A stretch of DNA of 36,245 nt, taken from positions 1 through 36,245 of the forward strand of contig CAKPZY010000019.1 in assembly GCA_934215475.1 (NCBI GenBank), given 5' to 3'. The translations under genes were made by a program, and so were the position numbers. Under the pieces are notes generated by a model. It did no database searches. It worked only from the letters and a program-made list of their open reading frames with translations, and was not told the origin of the DNA. The stretch is from an uncultured Ligilactobacillus sp. Its GTDB lineage: Bacteria > Bacillota > Bacilli > Lactobacillales > Lactobacillaceae. This document shows, one piece after another, positions 1 to 8,869 of the stretch. Position 1 is the stretch's first letter; each line of letters opens with the position of its first letter.

Positions 1-593
1 AGCGGATCCAAGGCCGAGAAAGCTTCGTCCATCAGTAAGATCTCAGCGTCGTTGGCCAGCGCCCGCGCTAAGCCGACCCGCTGCTGCATCCCGCCTGATA
101 ACTGGGATGGGAGCTGATCGTCATAACCATTCAAGCCCACCAGATCTAAGGCTTCATGGGCTTTTTTATTTCGCTCGTCTAACGGGACCTTTTTTAATTC
201 CAACCCATAAGCTGCGTTCTGCAAGACTGTGCGGTGTGGAAACAGAGCAAAGTTCTGAAAAACCATGCCAATTTTATCTTGGCGCAATTTTCGCAACTGT
301 TCCTTACTTAGTTTCATAACATTTTGGCCATCAATATCGACTTCACCCTCAGTCGCATCTATCAAGCCGTTGACCATTCGGATGACAGTAGACTTCCCAC
401 TGCCGGAAAGTCCCATGATAACAAATATTTCGCCCTCGTAAACCGAAAAGTTCGCGCGGTTGACCCCCACTGTGCAACCTGTTTTAGCGAGGATCTCTTT
501 TTTTGATTTCCCAGCGCTCAACATTTTTTTTGCTTGAGGTATTTGTCTGCCGAATATTTTAGTTAAGTTTTTAACTTTAACCTTTTCTTTCAT
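1..593 (-). CDS. opuAA: Glycine betaine/proline ABC transporter ATP-binding subunit, partial (OpuAA/ProV/GbuA type)
   Basis: This is the ATPase of an osmoprotectant importer that energises uptake of glycine betaine or related solutes. Only the first ~197 residues are present; the gene runs off the left edge. Visible in order are the family-specific N-terminal extension (NLTKIFGRQ, then [17 protein letters not shown]), Walker [10 protein letters not shown], the Q-loop stretch [13 protein letters not shown], the signature [17 protein letters not shown], and Walker [14 protein letters not shown]. The extension and the VGLARAL wording separate it from generic amino-acid ABC ATPases. The start is the ATG at 593, with a GGGAGGAG ribosome site just upstream. 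The permease/binding partner and the CBS domains would lie outside the window. Family assignment is strong; the exact substrate is inferred. Confidence 0.93.
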   Translation of the reverse strand, partial: MKEKVKVKNLTKIFGRQIPQAKKMLSAGKSKKEILAKTGCTVGVNRANFSVYEGEIFVIMGLSGSGKSTVIRMVNGLIDATEGEVDIDGQNVMKLSKEQLRKLRQDKIGMVFQNFALFPHRTVLQNAAYGLELKKVPLDERNKKAHEALDLVGLNGYDDQLPSQLSGGMQQRVGLARALANDAEILLMDEAFSALDP

Positions 594-957
594 TCCTTGA
601 TACTCCTCCCTTTTTTCCAGACTACTCAAAACAATTATTTCAATAAATTCGTACAAAAGTCAAATGTATCAACCCGAAACGATTGATTTATTATATTGTT
701 TGATTATAGTAAGACAAATAATTCCTTATGCATGCTCATCAGAATTAAAGTGCAGCCACAATTGGTCCGTTTGGGCTAAACGCCAGTCATAATTAGTTAA
801 TTAACCATTCAGAAAGATGCGGATTTAATAAACGAAATTTCTGACCATTTCTAATTATTACAACGTACTTTTTCCTTTGTATTTGCAAGCAAAGCCATTA
901 TCCTGGGTTCAGCAATGTGTATTTTAAATATTTTTTATCCAGAGAGGAGCTGCTTTC
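594..957. other. Intergenic region between opuAA and the GlsB gene
   Basis: This 364-bp gap separates divergent genes. It holds the opuAA promoter at the left. On the plus side there is a possible weak promoter for the GlsB gene (TTGTAT and TATCCT, 16 bp apart, around 879-906). A short AT palindrome (GTTAATTAAC) lies near 797. I see no coding sequence or RNA gene in it. Confidence 0.5.
635..663 (-). promoter_or_regulatory. Promoter of the osmoprotectant ATPase gene
   Basis: On the minus strand, TTGACT (658-663) and AAATAA (635-640) are 17 bp apart, 42 bp upstream of the start codon. The -35 box is near consensus and the -10 is weak. No cre or clear operator is seen with it. Confidence 0.5.
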
Positions 958-1203
958 ATGCATTGGCTATGGGTTTTGATCGTTGGAGCTATCATTGGCG
1001 CGATCGCGGGAGCAATTACAAATAAAAGCGAGTCTATGGGCTGTGCAGCTAATATTGTCGCAGGGCTTGTCGGTTCTGCCCTAGGAGAAGCAATCTTAGG
1101 CGACTGGGGACCACAACTTGCTGGAATGGCTATAATACCAGCAATCATCGGTGCCATCATAATTGTGTGGGTCGTTTCATTTATCATTGCAAAAATTGGG
1201 TAA
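958..1203 (+). CDS. GlsB/YeaQ/YmgE-family small membrane protein
   Basis: An 81-residue, very hydrophobic, glycine-rich protein with three predicted membrane segments (about residues 3-20, 30-48 and 54-78). Its pattern of small-residue helices (GAIIGAIAGAI, IVAGLVGSALGEAI) is that of the transglycosylase-associated/GlsB family, whose members are linked to general or cell-envelope stress in Gram-positive bacteria. The biochemical role is unknown. The ATG at 958 follows an AGAGAGGAG ribosome site at a good distance. It is a single-gene unit ending at the shared terminator at 1243-1281. An ORF on the opposite strand at the same place is only its mirror image. Confidence 0.85.
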   Translation: MHWLWVLIVGAIIGAIAGAITNKSESMGCAANIVAGLVGSALGEAILGDWGPQLAGMAIIPAIIGAIIIVWVVSFIIAKIG

Positions 1204-1242
1204 CCACAGTCAACTAACAACAGGCTTTAAATCACTGCATAT

Positions 1243-1281
1243 AAAAAAAGTCCAGGATCAAAATTCGATCCTGAACTTTTT
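1243..1281. terminator. Bidirectional intrinsic terminator
   Basis: The stem AAGTCCAGGATC / GATCCTGAACTT (one mismatch) has a 7-nt loop, with an A-run on the left and a T-run on the right. It lies between two convergent genes and can serve both. Confidence 0.85.
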
Positions 1282-1294
1282 ATGTCTGAAGAGC

Positions 1295-2650
1295 TTAAGC
1301 CAATTTCTTTGCTTTTTCAGCTTCTTGCTTGACCAGCTTCTTGTCATAATTTCTGATGAACGGGTACCAAACAACAAATCCTACAAGAGCACAAACAACC
1401 GAAAGAACTGCACCTTTCCAACTAGTGGTGGCTATGAAACCACTCAACCCGATTGGTGTTGGCCATGGCTGCATTGTAATGATCTTAGGAACTAAGTGTG
1501 TAGAAACCCCAAGGTAACCGACCAGGCCAGAGGCCAGAGGAGCAAGAACAAATGGAACAAATAAGTTAATGTTGTAAACTATTGGTAAACCAAACAAAAT
1601 TGGTTCGTTAATGTTGAATAAAGCAGGGACCGTTTCAACCTTACCAATTTCACTTAACTGAACTGACCTAGCCCGAAAAGCCAACCAGAACGCTACACCT
1701 AAAGTTGCCCCAGAACCACCGATCGTAACAAATGAATTCATTGGATCGCCGGCAAAGAAATGGTTAGCGCCCTGAGCATTGGCAGCCATATTGGCTAAAA
1801 CGATCGGAGTATAGAAAGAACTCATGATCGTAGCGCCATGAATACCAAACCACCAGAGGAAATGGACCAAGAAGATAATGATCAAGAAGCCCCACCATGT
1901 ATCGGCGATAGAGCTGATAAATGAGAATGGAATATATAAGAGTTGGAAAATATCTGTTCCAAACATTACTAAGATCATATTCAGCAAAGCAATCACGAAG
2001 GCAACACAAATACCTGGGATCAAAGCACTAAATGAGTTAGCCACACCTGCTGGTACAGAGGCAGGCATCTTGATCCGCCAGTCATGTTTGATCGTATAAC
2101 GATAAATTTGTGTTGTGAGCCAGCCCACAACCAACCCGGTAAAAATACCAACTGCGGCAATTCTAGTAAGACCGCCGCTTGAAACAGCGTAGCCACCGCC
2201 AATGATGTTGTTTTTACTCAGAGACTGTACGAATTGCACGGAACCACCTTTCCAAATCAATTGTGGAACGGTGATGAACATTGCCATCAGAAACATCAGT
2301 AAACCATTTAGTGGGTTTAAATCAAGCTTCTCTTCTTTAGCGTAGATGTTAGTGTAACTATAAGTAAAGGTCCCGGCAAACACCAAGGCTAAAATACCCA
2401 TCGTAGAATTATATACGACTTGGAAAAGATTAGTAAAACGCCCGACAGTACCCGCATACCACTCTGCAAATCCTGGGATCGGAAATGCTTGTGGCAAAAT
2501 TGTTAAAATTAAGAAAATCGCACCAATAATAGTAAATGAAATAACACTATAACCGGCGTCCATAATGGCACGAACGAAACGCGAACCAGCAAACTTGCCG
2601 CTAGCGTTCATCATTATCTCTTTAAATGATTTTGTATTACTATCAGCCAT
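1295..2650 (-). CDS. PTS cellobiose/lactose-class sugar transporter, IIC subunit
   Basis: A 451-residue membrane permease of the lactose/N,N'-diacetylchitobiose-type PTS (CelB class). Multiple membrane segments and the family hallmark FNINEPILFGLPIV (about residues 345-360) are visible, as is the substrate-site region WWFGIHG. It moves a beta-glucoside such as cellobiose across the membrane while IIB phosphorylates it; the exact sugar cannot be read from sequence. It stands alone: no IIA or IIB gene is in the window, so it must use subunits encoded elsewhere. The start ATG at 2650 has TTTGGAGGAAA ahead of it. The promoter design (operator in the spacer, cre downstream) matches those of the 6-phospho-beta-glucosidase and of the second IIC in this window, suggesting a common regulon. 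Confidence 0.92.
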   Translation of the reverse strand: MADSNTKSFKEIMMNASGKFAGSRFVRAIMDAGYSVISFTIIGAIFLILTILPQAFPIPGFAEWYAGTVGRFTNLFQVVYNSTMGILALVFAGTFTYSYTNIYAKEEKLDLNPLNGLLMFLMAMFITVPQLIWKGGSVQFVQSLSKNNIIGGGYAVSSGGLTRIAAVGIFTGLVVGWLTTQIYRYTIKHDWRIKMPASVPAGVANSFSALIPGICVAFVIALLNMILVMFGTDIFQLLYIPFSFISSIADTWWGFLIIIFLVHFLWWFGIHGATIMSSFYTPIVLANMAANAQGANHFFAGDPMNSFVTIGGSGATLGVAFWLAFRARSVQLSEIGKVETVPALFNINEPILFGLPIVYNINLFVPFVLAPLASGLVGYLGVSTHLVPKIITMQPWPTPIGLSGFIATTSWKGAVLSVVCALVGFVVWYPFIRNYDKKLVKQEAEKAKKLA

Positions 2651-2801
2651 ATTTTTTCCTCCAAATTTCTGTTAATTAACAGCAAAGATAACGCTTTATG
2701 TTGACGACATTACAGCCACCTTTTAAAAATAATCATCAGTAAAAAATTGCTAATTTGGCCACCCTGATGCCCGCTAAGTATTTTTGCTCCTCCCTCATAT
2801 A

Positions 2802-2815
2802 TTAAAGCGCTTTCT
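2802..2815 (-). promoter_or_regulatory. cre site (CcpA operator)
   Basis: The minus-strand 14-mer AGAAAGCGCTTTAA matches the catabolite-responsive element TGAAAGCGCTTTCA at all central positions. It sits about 14 bp downstream of the -10 box of the IIC gene, which is a repression position. Confidence 0.8.
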
Positions 2816-2828
2816 CGAAACCAAATAG

Positions 2829-2857
2829 ATTATAATATATTGGTACCAATTTTACAA
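2829..2857 (-). promoter_or_regulatory. Promoter with palindromic operator for the first PTS IIC gene
   Basis: TTGTAA (2852-2857) and a perfect TATAAT (2829-2834) are exactly 17 bp apart on the minus strand. The spacer contains the perfect 12-bp palindrome ATTGGTACCAAT (2839-2850). A palindrome there would block RNA polymerase when bound. The TGGTACCA core is of the kind used by GntR/HutC-type sugar repressors, but no such regulator is in the window. Confidence 0.75.
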
Positions 2858-2904
2858 GTCCCTTTAAATATTTTTTTATGCTTTGCTCAAAAAAGTACTG
2901 ACTA

Positions 2905-2970
2905 ATTAAAAAACACCTCGATTTCTCTTCATATTTTGGTTAAACATGAAGAAAATCAAGGTGCATTTTT
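2905..2970 (-). terminator. Intrinsic terminator after the PnuC-family gene
   Basis: A long stem pairs 2914-2932 with 2946-2963 (CACCT...AGGTG, with minor mismatches). It is followed on the minus strand by six T residues, and lies 17 bp downstream of the pnuC stop codon. Confidence 0.8.
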
Positions 2971-2986
2971 ATGTTTATGAAGAACG

Positions 2987-3724
2987 TTATCGGATCTCTT
3001 TTAAGCCCAATCTTCTTCTACCAGCGTTAAACCACGGGCTGACCGTAAAGGCCAAAATATCGTTGATCACATAAACACTGGCATTGATCGCCATTGCCAA
3101 GCTAGCGTCCCCTTGAGAGAACGTTACTGCCCACAAGATCAGCTGGGCAACACCGCTAAACAGCCACCAGAAGTATTGGTTATTGTAGCGCAAGAAGCAC
3201 ACGATCCCACCGGTCAGGGAAATGGCAAAGGCCATGCCGTCATATATTGGTCGCGGATCATTGGTTAGCCTGCCAATCAAATAGGCACTGAGCCCCCATA
3301 CAACCACAGTAAAGAGTAGAGAGGCGAGCCATTCTTCAGCTCCAAATCTCTTCAGGTGATTTTTGGTATCGTTATTCCAAGTCCGAACACTGATCAAAAC
3401 GGGCAGGTCAAGGGTCAACACATAGGCTAACTGTTCAAACATGGATAAGTAATTTTTGGCAATAAAACCAACGTAAATGAAACAGGCTGCGCTGATCAAA
3501 CCTAGCCAGCCATTAACGGCTTTAGTAGCATTAATAGCCAGAACACACAAGACACCAAGGGTCGTGCCAATAAACGAAATAATTGCAACAGGAGTGATGC
3601 GCCCGTTGACTAATGTCATCAACTGACACCCAAAAGAAAACCAGAATAAGTAATAATTTTGTTGTGGCCAACCCTTCAATTGTGCCATGAGCCAAGTAAA
3701 ATAATTTTGTTGAGTATTTTCCAT
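2987..3724 (-). CDS. pnuC: PnuC-family nicotinamide riboside/vitamin transporter
   Basis: A polytopic membrane protein of 245 residues with about seven hydrophobic segments and the arrangement of PnuC carriers: a central N...W region (SVRTWNND) and the conserved late stretch NNQYFWWLFSGVAQLILW, then YVINDILAF. PnuC proteins take up nicotinamide riboside by facilitated diffusion coupled to phosphorylation; relatives carry thiamine or riboflavin, so the substrate is an inference. I place the start at the ATG at 3724 (MENTQQNYF) because GGGAG lies 6-7 nt before it. An upstream in-frame ATG at 3769 lacks a ribosome site. The gene is monocistronic, with terminators on both sides. I could not convince myself of a riboswitch in the ~165-nt leader. 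Confidence 0.85.
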   Translation of the reverse strand: MENTQQNYFTWLMAQLKGWPQQNYYLFWFSFGCQLMTLVNGRITPVAIISFIGTTLGVLCVLAINATKAVNGWLGLISAACFIYVGFIAKNYLSMFEQLAYVLTLDLPVLISVRTWNNDTKNHLKRFGAEEWLASLLFTVVVWGLSAYLIGRLTNDPRPIYDGMAFAISLTGGIVCFLRYNNQYFWWLFSGVAQLILWAVTFSQGDASLAMAINASVYVINDILAFTVSPWFNAGRRRLGLKEIR

Positions 3725-3892
3725 AACGTTCTCCCATTTCTTCAAATTTAGCATATAGAATATATCCAACTAACTATTTTAATCTTTTTAGCTGCAAAGT
3801 AAATAGCTAACTACTACATTTGCACATAGTTCTTAAACAAACACAATATGTAGCGGTTTTATACGTTATTTTGTAAGGATAAAATAAAACAA

Positions 3893-3923
3893 AAACAACC
3901 CCCGGACTATAAAGAACGGGGAT
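3893..3923 (-). terminator. Probable intrinsic terminator after the small membrane protein gene
   Basis: A short GC-rich stem CCCCG/CGGGG with a 12-nt loop is followed on the minus strand by a T-rich tract. It sits about 27 bp past the stop codon at 3950. The stem is only 5-6 bp, so the strength is uncertain. Confidence 0.5.
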
Positions 3924-3949
3924 CGCTTTACTTAAGCCTATAATTGTGC

Positions 3950-4468
3950 TTACTTGTATAATTTTTCAATATTTGTCTGTGCTGCTTCTTTAGCTTTCTT
4001 TAAATGAGTATAGTATTTGTCCTGGTTTCTCTCGATCAAGTAGACCTTACGTTCCATTATCAAGCAGATCATGATCCCCAGTAATAAAATCCCAATAACG
4101 AATGCTTTTTCATTTAAGTGCATGAAGGGAAACAGACTTGAATAAGCAGGGCTTAAACAAATGACTGCTAAAATTGCGTTAGCTCCAGCTTGCACCCAAA
4201 AGTAGATCTTGGAGCGCTGTAATTTGTTAGACAGATCATGCAATTTTTTAAAATGTTCCCACATTGCTGGAAATGATGCAAGCATCAAAATAAACGGTAC
4301 AAGCCAGGTAACTTGGTGAGCTTGTAGCAATAAAATAATCCAGTAAAAATCAACAAAGAAGAAAAAGGTAATTACGTAGCGAAAAAGCAAATAGCGGCTA
4401 AACGACATCATCTCAACATGTTGCCTTTGTCTGATCTCCTCAATTTTTTTCCTATCCGTAGCCATCAT
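3950..4468 (-). CDS. Uncharacterised membrane protein with charged termini
   Basis: A 172-residue protein I do not recognise. It has a charged, basic N-terminus, four hydrophobic segments in two pairs (about residues 28-48, 52-70, 90-108 and 120-137), and a lysine-rich amphipathic C-terminal tail (HLKKAKEAAQTNIEKLYK). The two helix pairs are separated by a charged cytosolic-looking loop. It lies 58 bp downstream of the 6-phospho-beta-glucosidase on the same strand with no terminator between, so the two are probably one transcript. The start is at one of two adjacent ATG codons (4468 or 4465) after GTGAGG; the second has the more usual spacing. A link to beta-glucoside use is suggested only by this position. 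Confidence 0.7.
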   Translation of the reverse strand: MMATDRKKIEEIRQRQHVEMMSFSRYLLFRYVITFFFFVDFYWIILLLQAHQVTWLVPFILMLASFPAMWEHFKKLHDLSNKLQRSKIYFWVQAGANAILAVICLSPAYSSLFPFMHLNEKAFVIGILLLGIMICLIMERKVYLIERNQDKYYTHLKKAKEAAQTNIEKLYK

Positions 4469-4526
4469 TTTTCCTCACTTTAATTGATATTTATTCTGAA
4501 TTTGGCCTAGCAGCATGTTTCACTTA

Positions 4527-5993
<1,467 letters not shown>

Positions 5994-5998
5994 TCAAA

Positions 5999-6012
5999 AT
6001 AAAACGTTTTCG
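5999..6012 (-). promoter_or_regulatory. cre site (CcpA operator)
   Basis: The minus-strand 14-mer CGAAAACGTTTTAT has the cre core AAAACGTTTT and lies immediately downstream of the -10 box, over the expected transcription start. That predicts catabolite repression. Confidence 0.7.
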
Positions 6013-6017
6013 CAAAT

Positions 6018-6046
6018 ATTATAACTTATTGGTACAACTTCGTCAA
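6018..6046 (-). promoter_or_regulatory. Promoter with spacer operator for the 6-phospho-beta-glucosidase gene
   Basis: TTGACG (6041-6046) and TATAAT (6018-6023) are exactly 17 bp apart on the minus strand. The spacer carries TTGTACCAATAA, the same GTACCAA core at the same phase as in the promoter at 2829-2857. Confidence 0.82.
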
Positions 6047-6101
6047 TACAGCACTTTTTTAACATTGAAACCATTTGAGTTGTGTTTTAAATTACAAATT
6101 A

Positions 6102-6137
6102 AAGGGCTCAGAAAATGATTTTCTGAACCCTTGTTTA
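6102..6137 (-). terminator. Intrinsic terminator after the MarR-family gene
   Basis: A 14-bp stem (AAGGGCTCAGAAAA / TTTTCTGAACCCTT, one wobble) has a 3-nt loop. A T-containing tract follows on the minus strand. It lies 22 bp beyond the regulator's stop codon. Confidence 0.75.
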
Positions 6138-6158
6138 TTTACTATACTCTTAATACTT

Positions 6159-6599
6159 TCAAATCATACGCCGTAAATTGGCAATCAATTCTTGGTTGTC
6201 ATCCAATAATTTTCGGTAACTTTCGCGACTGAAACCGCCTGAATCTCTAACACACTGAGCTAGTGTTTCTTCAATCTTCGGTTTTAAATCTTTTCCTGCT
6301 TGAGTTAGCCCTACGATCAGCTGCCGTTTGTCCTGAGCAGGATGGCTGCGAGTTATCCACCCATTAGTCTCTAATCTTCTTAACAAAGGAGTCAGCGTAT
6401 TGCTGGCTAGATGCAATTTAGTACCCAGCTGATACAGATTCAACGGTTCGTCTTCCCACAATGCCAAAAGGACTAAATACTGTGGATAAGTCAGGTGATA
6501 AGGCCCTAAAGTCTGCTGATAAAATTTCGCAAAAAGACGATTAGCATTATATACCGAAAAACATAGCTGATTGGCTAAATTCATGCTTTGATCTGCCAT
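6159..6599 (-). CDS. MarR-family regulator of OhrR type (peroxide-sensing candidate)
   Basis: A 146-residue winged-helix regulator. Its N-terminus NQLCFSVYNANR carries a cysteine at position 13, in the context that holds the peroxide-reactive cysteine of OhrR proteins. LTYPQYLVLLALWE and TLTPLLRRLETNGWITR are the usual OhrR/MarR helices and wing. A second cysteine (C116) could form a disulphide partner as in two-cysteine OhrR proteins. In the family, oxidation releases DNA and derepresses an organic hydroperoxide resistance gene. No ohr gene is next to it; the nearest same-strand genes upstream are an ABC exporter beyond the repeat array. The start ATG at 6599 has a GGGGGAC ribosome site. Family is firm; the oxidant-sensing role is inferred from the cysteine context. 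Confidence 0.85.
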   Translation of the reverse strand: MADQSMNLANQLCFSVYNANRLFAKFYQQTLGPYHLTYPQYLVLLALWEDEPLNLYQLGTKLHLASNTLTPLLRRLETNGWITRSHPAQDKRQLIVGLTQAGKDLKPKIEETLAQCVRDSGGFSRESYRKLLDDNQELIANLRRMI

Positions 6600-6666
6600 T
6601 GTTGATCGTCCCCCTTATCTAAAATGATACATACCTAGTTTTTCTAAAATGAAGCGTACACGATTT

Positions 6667-6702
6667 ACTGTTAATATACAACAAATATGCTAATTTAACA
6701 GT
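6667..6702. promoter_or_regulatory. Inverted repeat upstream of the OhrR-like gene, possible operator
   Basis: ACTGTTAA (6667-6674) and TTAACAGT (6695-6702) form a perfect 8-bp inverted pair. On the minus strand they frame a TATATT that could be the -10 of the regulator gene. Autoregulation is plausible but unproven. Confidence 0.4.
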
Positions 6703-6730
6703 ATCTGACACATTAGGCTACATTGAGGTC

Positions 6731-7017
6731 ACGCTACAGCAACGCAGTTTGAACACCGTTCGACACTTCCTGGGTGAGTGACGGCGTCCATTGCACGTTT
6801 TTACGTCAATTCTTTGCAATCATCCACGTTGTTCCTACGTTTTGACGTCGCTTTTTGGTTTTTACCGACGTTATTTGACCTTTTCTACGTCTATATTTTG
6901 CGTTTATCGACGCAGTTTTCTCATTTTTACGTCGCTACTTGTCGATCATCGACGTTCTTTAGTGATTTCTACGTCTGTAATCAAACAAAGCGACGCAGTT
7001 TGGCAAAAAATACGTCG
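6731..7017. repeat. Array of about seven phased ~42-bp repeats with alternating ACGT sites
   Basis: ACG trinucleotides, mostly ACGT or ACGC, occur at 6803, 6826, 6845, 6868, 6887, 6910, 6929, 6952, 6971, 6993 and 7012. The steps are 23, 19, 23, 19, 23, 19, 23, 19, 22 and 19 bp. Sites alternate in orientation: (T/G)ACGTC(G) then (C)GACG(T/C). Each 42-bp unit is therefore an imperfect palindrome, and neighbouring sites are about 21 bp (two helical turns) apart. The sequence between sites is T-rich on the plus strand and poorly conserved. Degenerate copies extend left to about 6731. It lies between the ABC permease stop codon and the promoter region of the OhrR-like gene. Open frames crossing it only reflect the period being a multiple of three. 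Confidence 0.85.
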
Positions 7018-7045
7018 ATTCATCTCAAAATTAAATTATAGCTGT

Positions 7046-7912
7046 TCAGGCTCTGACCCTGCTCTTTTTTGGGGTAGACAAATACTCTTCTACCAGCAGT
7101 ATTACCAATAAAGCAACGAAAATAAACAAGGCAATCATTAATGTCTGTTGCAAATCTAATAACTCACCCCATTTTAATTGAACACCCAACTGCTCCGAAA
7201 ACTTATCCCGAATTGTGCCTGCCGGGAAAAACTTTTTCAAGTCATCATTCAAAAGGAGTTGCCGAAAAAGCGACCCTACATATGCACCAGGAGTCAGTTT
7301 GACCAACCACTGAGCGAAGTCGGGTAAAATACCAACAGGTATATAAGCTCCAACTAAAAAGCCTGAAACCGTCCCAACTACACTTGCGACGGCACTTAGA
7401 GTGTTACGATTCTTTACAAACATCATCACAATAGCATTCACTACTGCGCCCAGCAGCGCTCCAATAAACATCACAAGAAGCAATGGCAAAAAAAGTTCAG
7501 CTTTAATGTTAAGATCATCTACCAAATGAAAATAGAGGTATATTACTATAAAAACTGCTACTTGCATCACAAACCCGATAACCGTCGCACTTAAAATATA
7601 GGCAAAGTCCAATGCAAAATGACTAATTCCTGTCAATTTGAGGTCATCCGTCGTCTTTTTCTCTTGATCTTCTACTTTTTGGCTGAGGGCTGATAAAGTC
7701 GTCGTGATCCCTGTGATCGCCAATGTCCCACTGATCAGCCACAGGTCTAAAAAGCGTTGGTGGTTGGGGACTGCACCCCAACTACCTGCAATGTTATCCT
7801 TTAAAAAAGCAACAAACAAAATAAACGAGATCAAAGCTGCCAAAAGAGAAAAGAAAACCTCAGTCTTATTACGAAAATACAATAACAAATTTCGATAACA
7901 TAGGACCAGCAT
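7046..7912 (-). CDS. ABC-2 type transporter permease
   Basis: A 288-residue membrane protein with six hydrophobic segments and the ABC-2 layout: a cytoplasmic N-terminus, one helix, a large loop, then a helix cluster from about residue 100 to 205, and a last helix near residues 258-278. VGTVSGFLVGAYIPVGILP is the typical ABC-2 late motif. It forms the membrane part of an exporter with the ATPase encoded just before it; the ATPase stop codon and this ATG (7912) are one base apart, so translation is probably coupled. The cargo (drug, lipid or peptide) is unknown. The next feature downstream is the repeat array. Confidence 0.88.
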   Translation of the reverse strand: MLVLCYRNLLLYFRNKTEVFFSLLAALISFILFVAFLKDNIAGSWGAVPNHQRFLDLWLISGTLAITGITTTLSALSQKVEDQEKKTTDDLKLTGISHFALDFAYILSATVIGFVMQVAVFIVIYLYFHLVDDLNIKAELFLPLLLVMFIGALLGAVVNAIVMMFVKNRNTLSAVASVVGTVSGFLVGAYIPVGILPDFAQWLVKLTPGAYVGSLFRQLLLNDDLKKFFPAGTIRDKFSEQLGVQLKWGELLDLQQTLMIALFIFVALLVILLVEEYLSTPKKSRVRA

Positions 7913-7913
7913 A

Positions 7914-8780
7914 TCAGTGCATCTCCCTTCCTGTTAAAGCAATAAAAGCATCATTCATGGTTCCTTCACGATATTCAAAATGAGTGATCAAAGTTGCGCC
8001 CATAGTCAAAATTTGCAGAGCCTCAGCTGTGCTTTTAGGAACGATCTGGACGGTGTCTTCATTGACTCTTTCATAATTGATTCCATTTGCTAGATGGCCG
8101 GCCAAGTCGTTTATTGCATCAGTTTGAATTATCAGTTGGTTGTGCGCGTATTTGTGTCTCAAATAATCTGCTGATCCATTGGCAATTATTTTACCTTTAT
8201 CAATGATATAGACCATTTCTGCGTGATCGGCTTCTTCCAGATAGTGGGTCGTGAGAACGATCGTCAGGCTTTTATCTTGCCGTAATTCACTCAAAACTTC
8301 CCAAATCGTTCTTCTGGTTTGAATATCCAAACCCGTTGTCGGCTCATCCAAAAATAAGATCTTCGGTTGTCCCAAAAGGGCACGTGCGATATCCACCCGC
8401 CGTCTTTGACCGCCGGATAATTTCCCATAGCGTTGGCCAGCAAACTCATTTACACCCATTTGTTTCATGATCTGAAGTAAGTTCTTTTCATTATTCTGGC
8501 CGATCATTTTTGCCCGAAATTGCAAATTTTCATGAACTGTCAATTCATCGTCTAAGATGCTGTTTTGAAAAACCACTCCTAACTTCGAATCAGTTTCATA
8601 CTGGATCACTCCACTGGTTGGGCGCAGCAAACCCAACAGCATTTCTACCGTAGTCGATTTACCCGCGCCATTGGGGCCTAATAAAGCAGTCAGGCTGCCG
8701 CTTTCGACCGATAAATCAAGTTGGTCTACAGCCTTTTTCTTGCCAAAGACTTTAGTCAGACCCTTGGTTTGGAGATACAT
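7914..8780 (-). CDS. ABC transporter ATP-binding protein, DrrA/CcmA-like exporter class
   Basis: A 288-residue ATPase with Walker A GPNGAGKST (about residues 36-44), signature LSGGQRRRVDIARAL, Walker B ILFLDEPTTGLD and the switch histidine in LTTHYLEEADH. The ~90-residue C-terminal extension after the ATPase core is usual for DrrA-type drug and antibiotic exporters. It partners the ABC-2 permease encoded directly downstream. The start ATG at 8780 has GAAGG upstream. No promoter with good boxes could be assigned in the 89-bp gap to the next gene, though that gap contains a TTGAAC. The substrate is not indicated. Confidence 0.9.
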   Translation of the reverse strand: MYLQTKGLTKVFGKKKAVDQLDLSVESGSLTALLGPNGAGKSTTVEMLLGLLRPTSGVIQYETDSKLGVVFQNSILDDELTVHENLQFRAKMIGQNNEKNLLQIMKQMGVNEFAGQRYGKLSGGQRRRVDIARALLGQPKILFLDEPTTGLDIQTRRTIWEVLSELRQDKSLTIVLTTHYLEEADHAEMVYIIDKGKIIANGSADYLRHKYAHNQLIIQTDAINDLAGHLANGINYERVNEDTVQIVPKSTAEALQILTMGATLITHFEYREGTMNDAFIALTGREMH

Positions 8781-8869
8781 AAGCAGTACCTTCTTTCAAG
8801 ATTAAATTTTTACCGATAAATAAATTAAGTGCCTCGCCTGTTTAACACAAAAACCGAATAATGTTCAAA

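Noticed and set aside
1163..1495. 110-codon plus-strand frame over the terminator and the 3' end of the PTS IIC gene
   Set aside because: It would run through a strong terminator and lies opposite a well-supported gene.
3725..3890. Riboswitch (for example NAD- or thiamine-type) ahead of the PnuC-family gene
   Set aside because: Short stems can be drawn, but I could not match the conserved core of any known class.
6731..7017. CRISPR array
   Set aside because: The repeated units are degenerate palindromes with only short conserved cores; there are no identical 24-37-bp repeats with unique spacers, and no cas genes.
6778..7111. Open frames of 87 and 106 codons across the repeat array, with a 14-residue period
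   Set aside because: The period is simply 42 bp read in codons. The frames have no good ribosome site, overlap each other and run into the 3' end of the ABC permease on the other strand.
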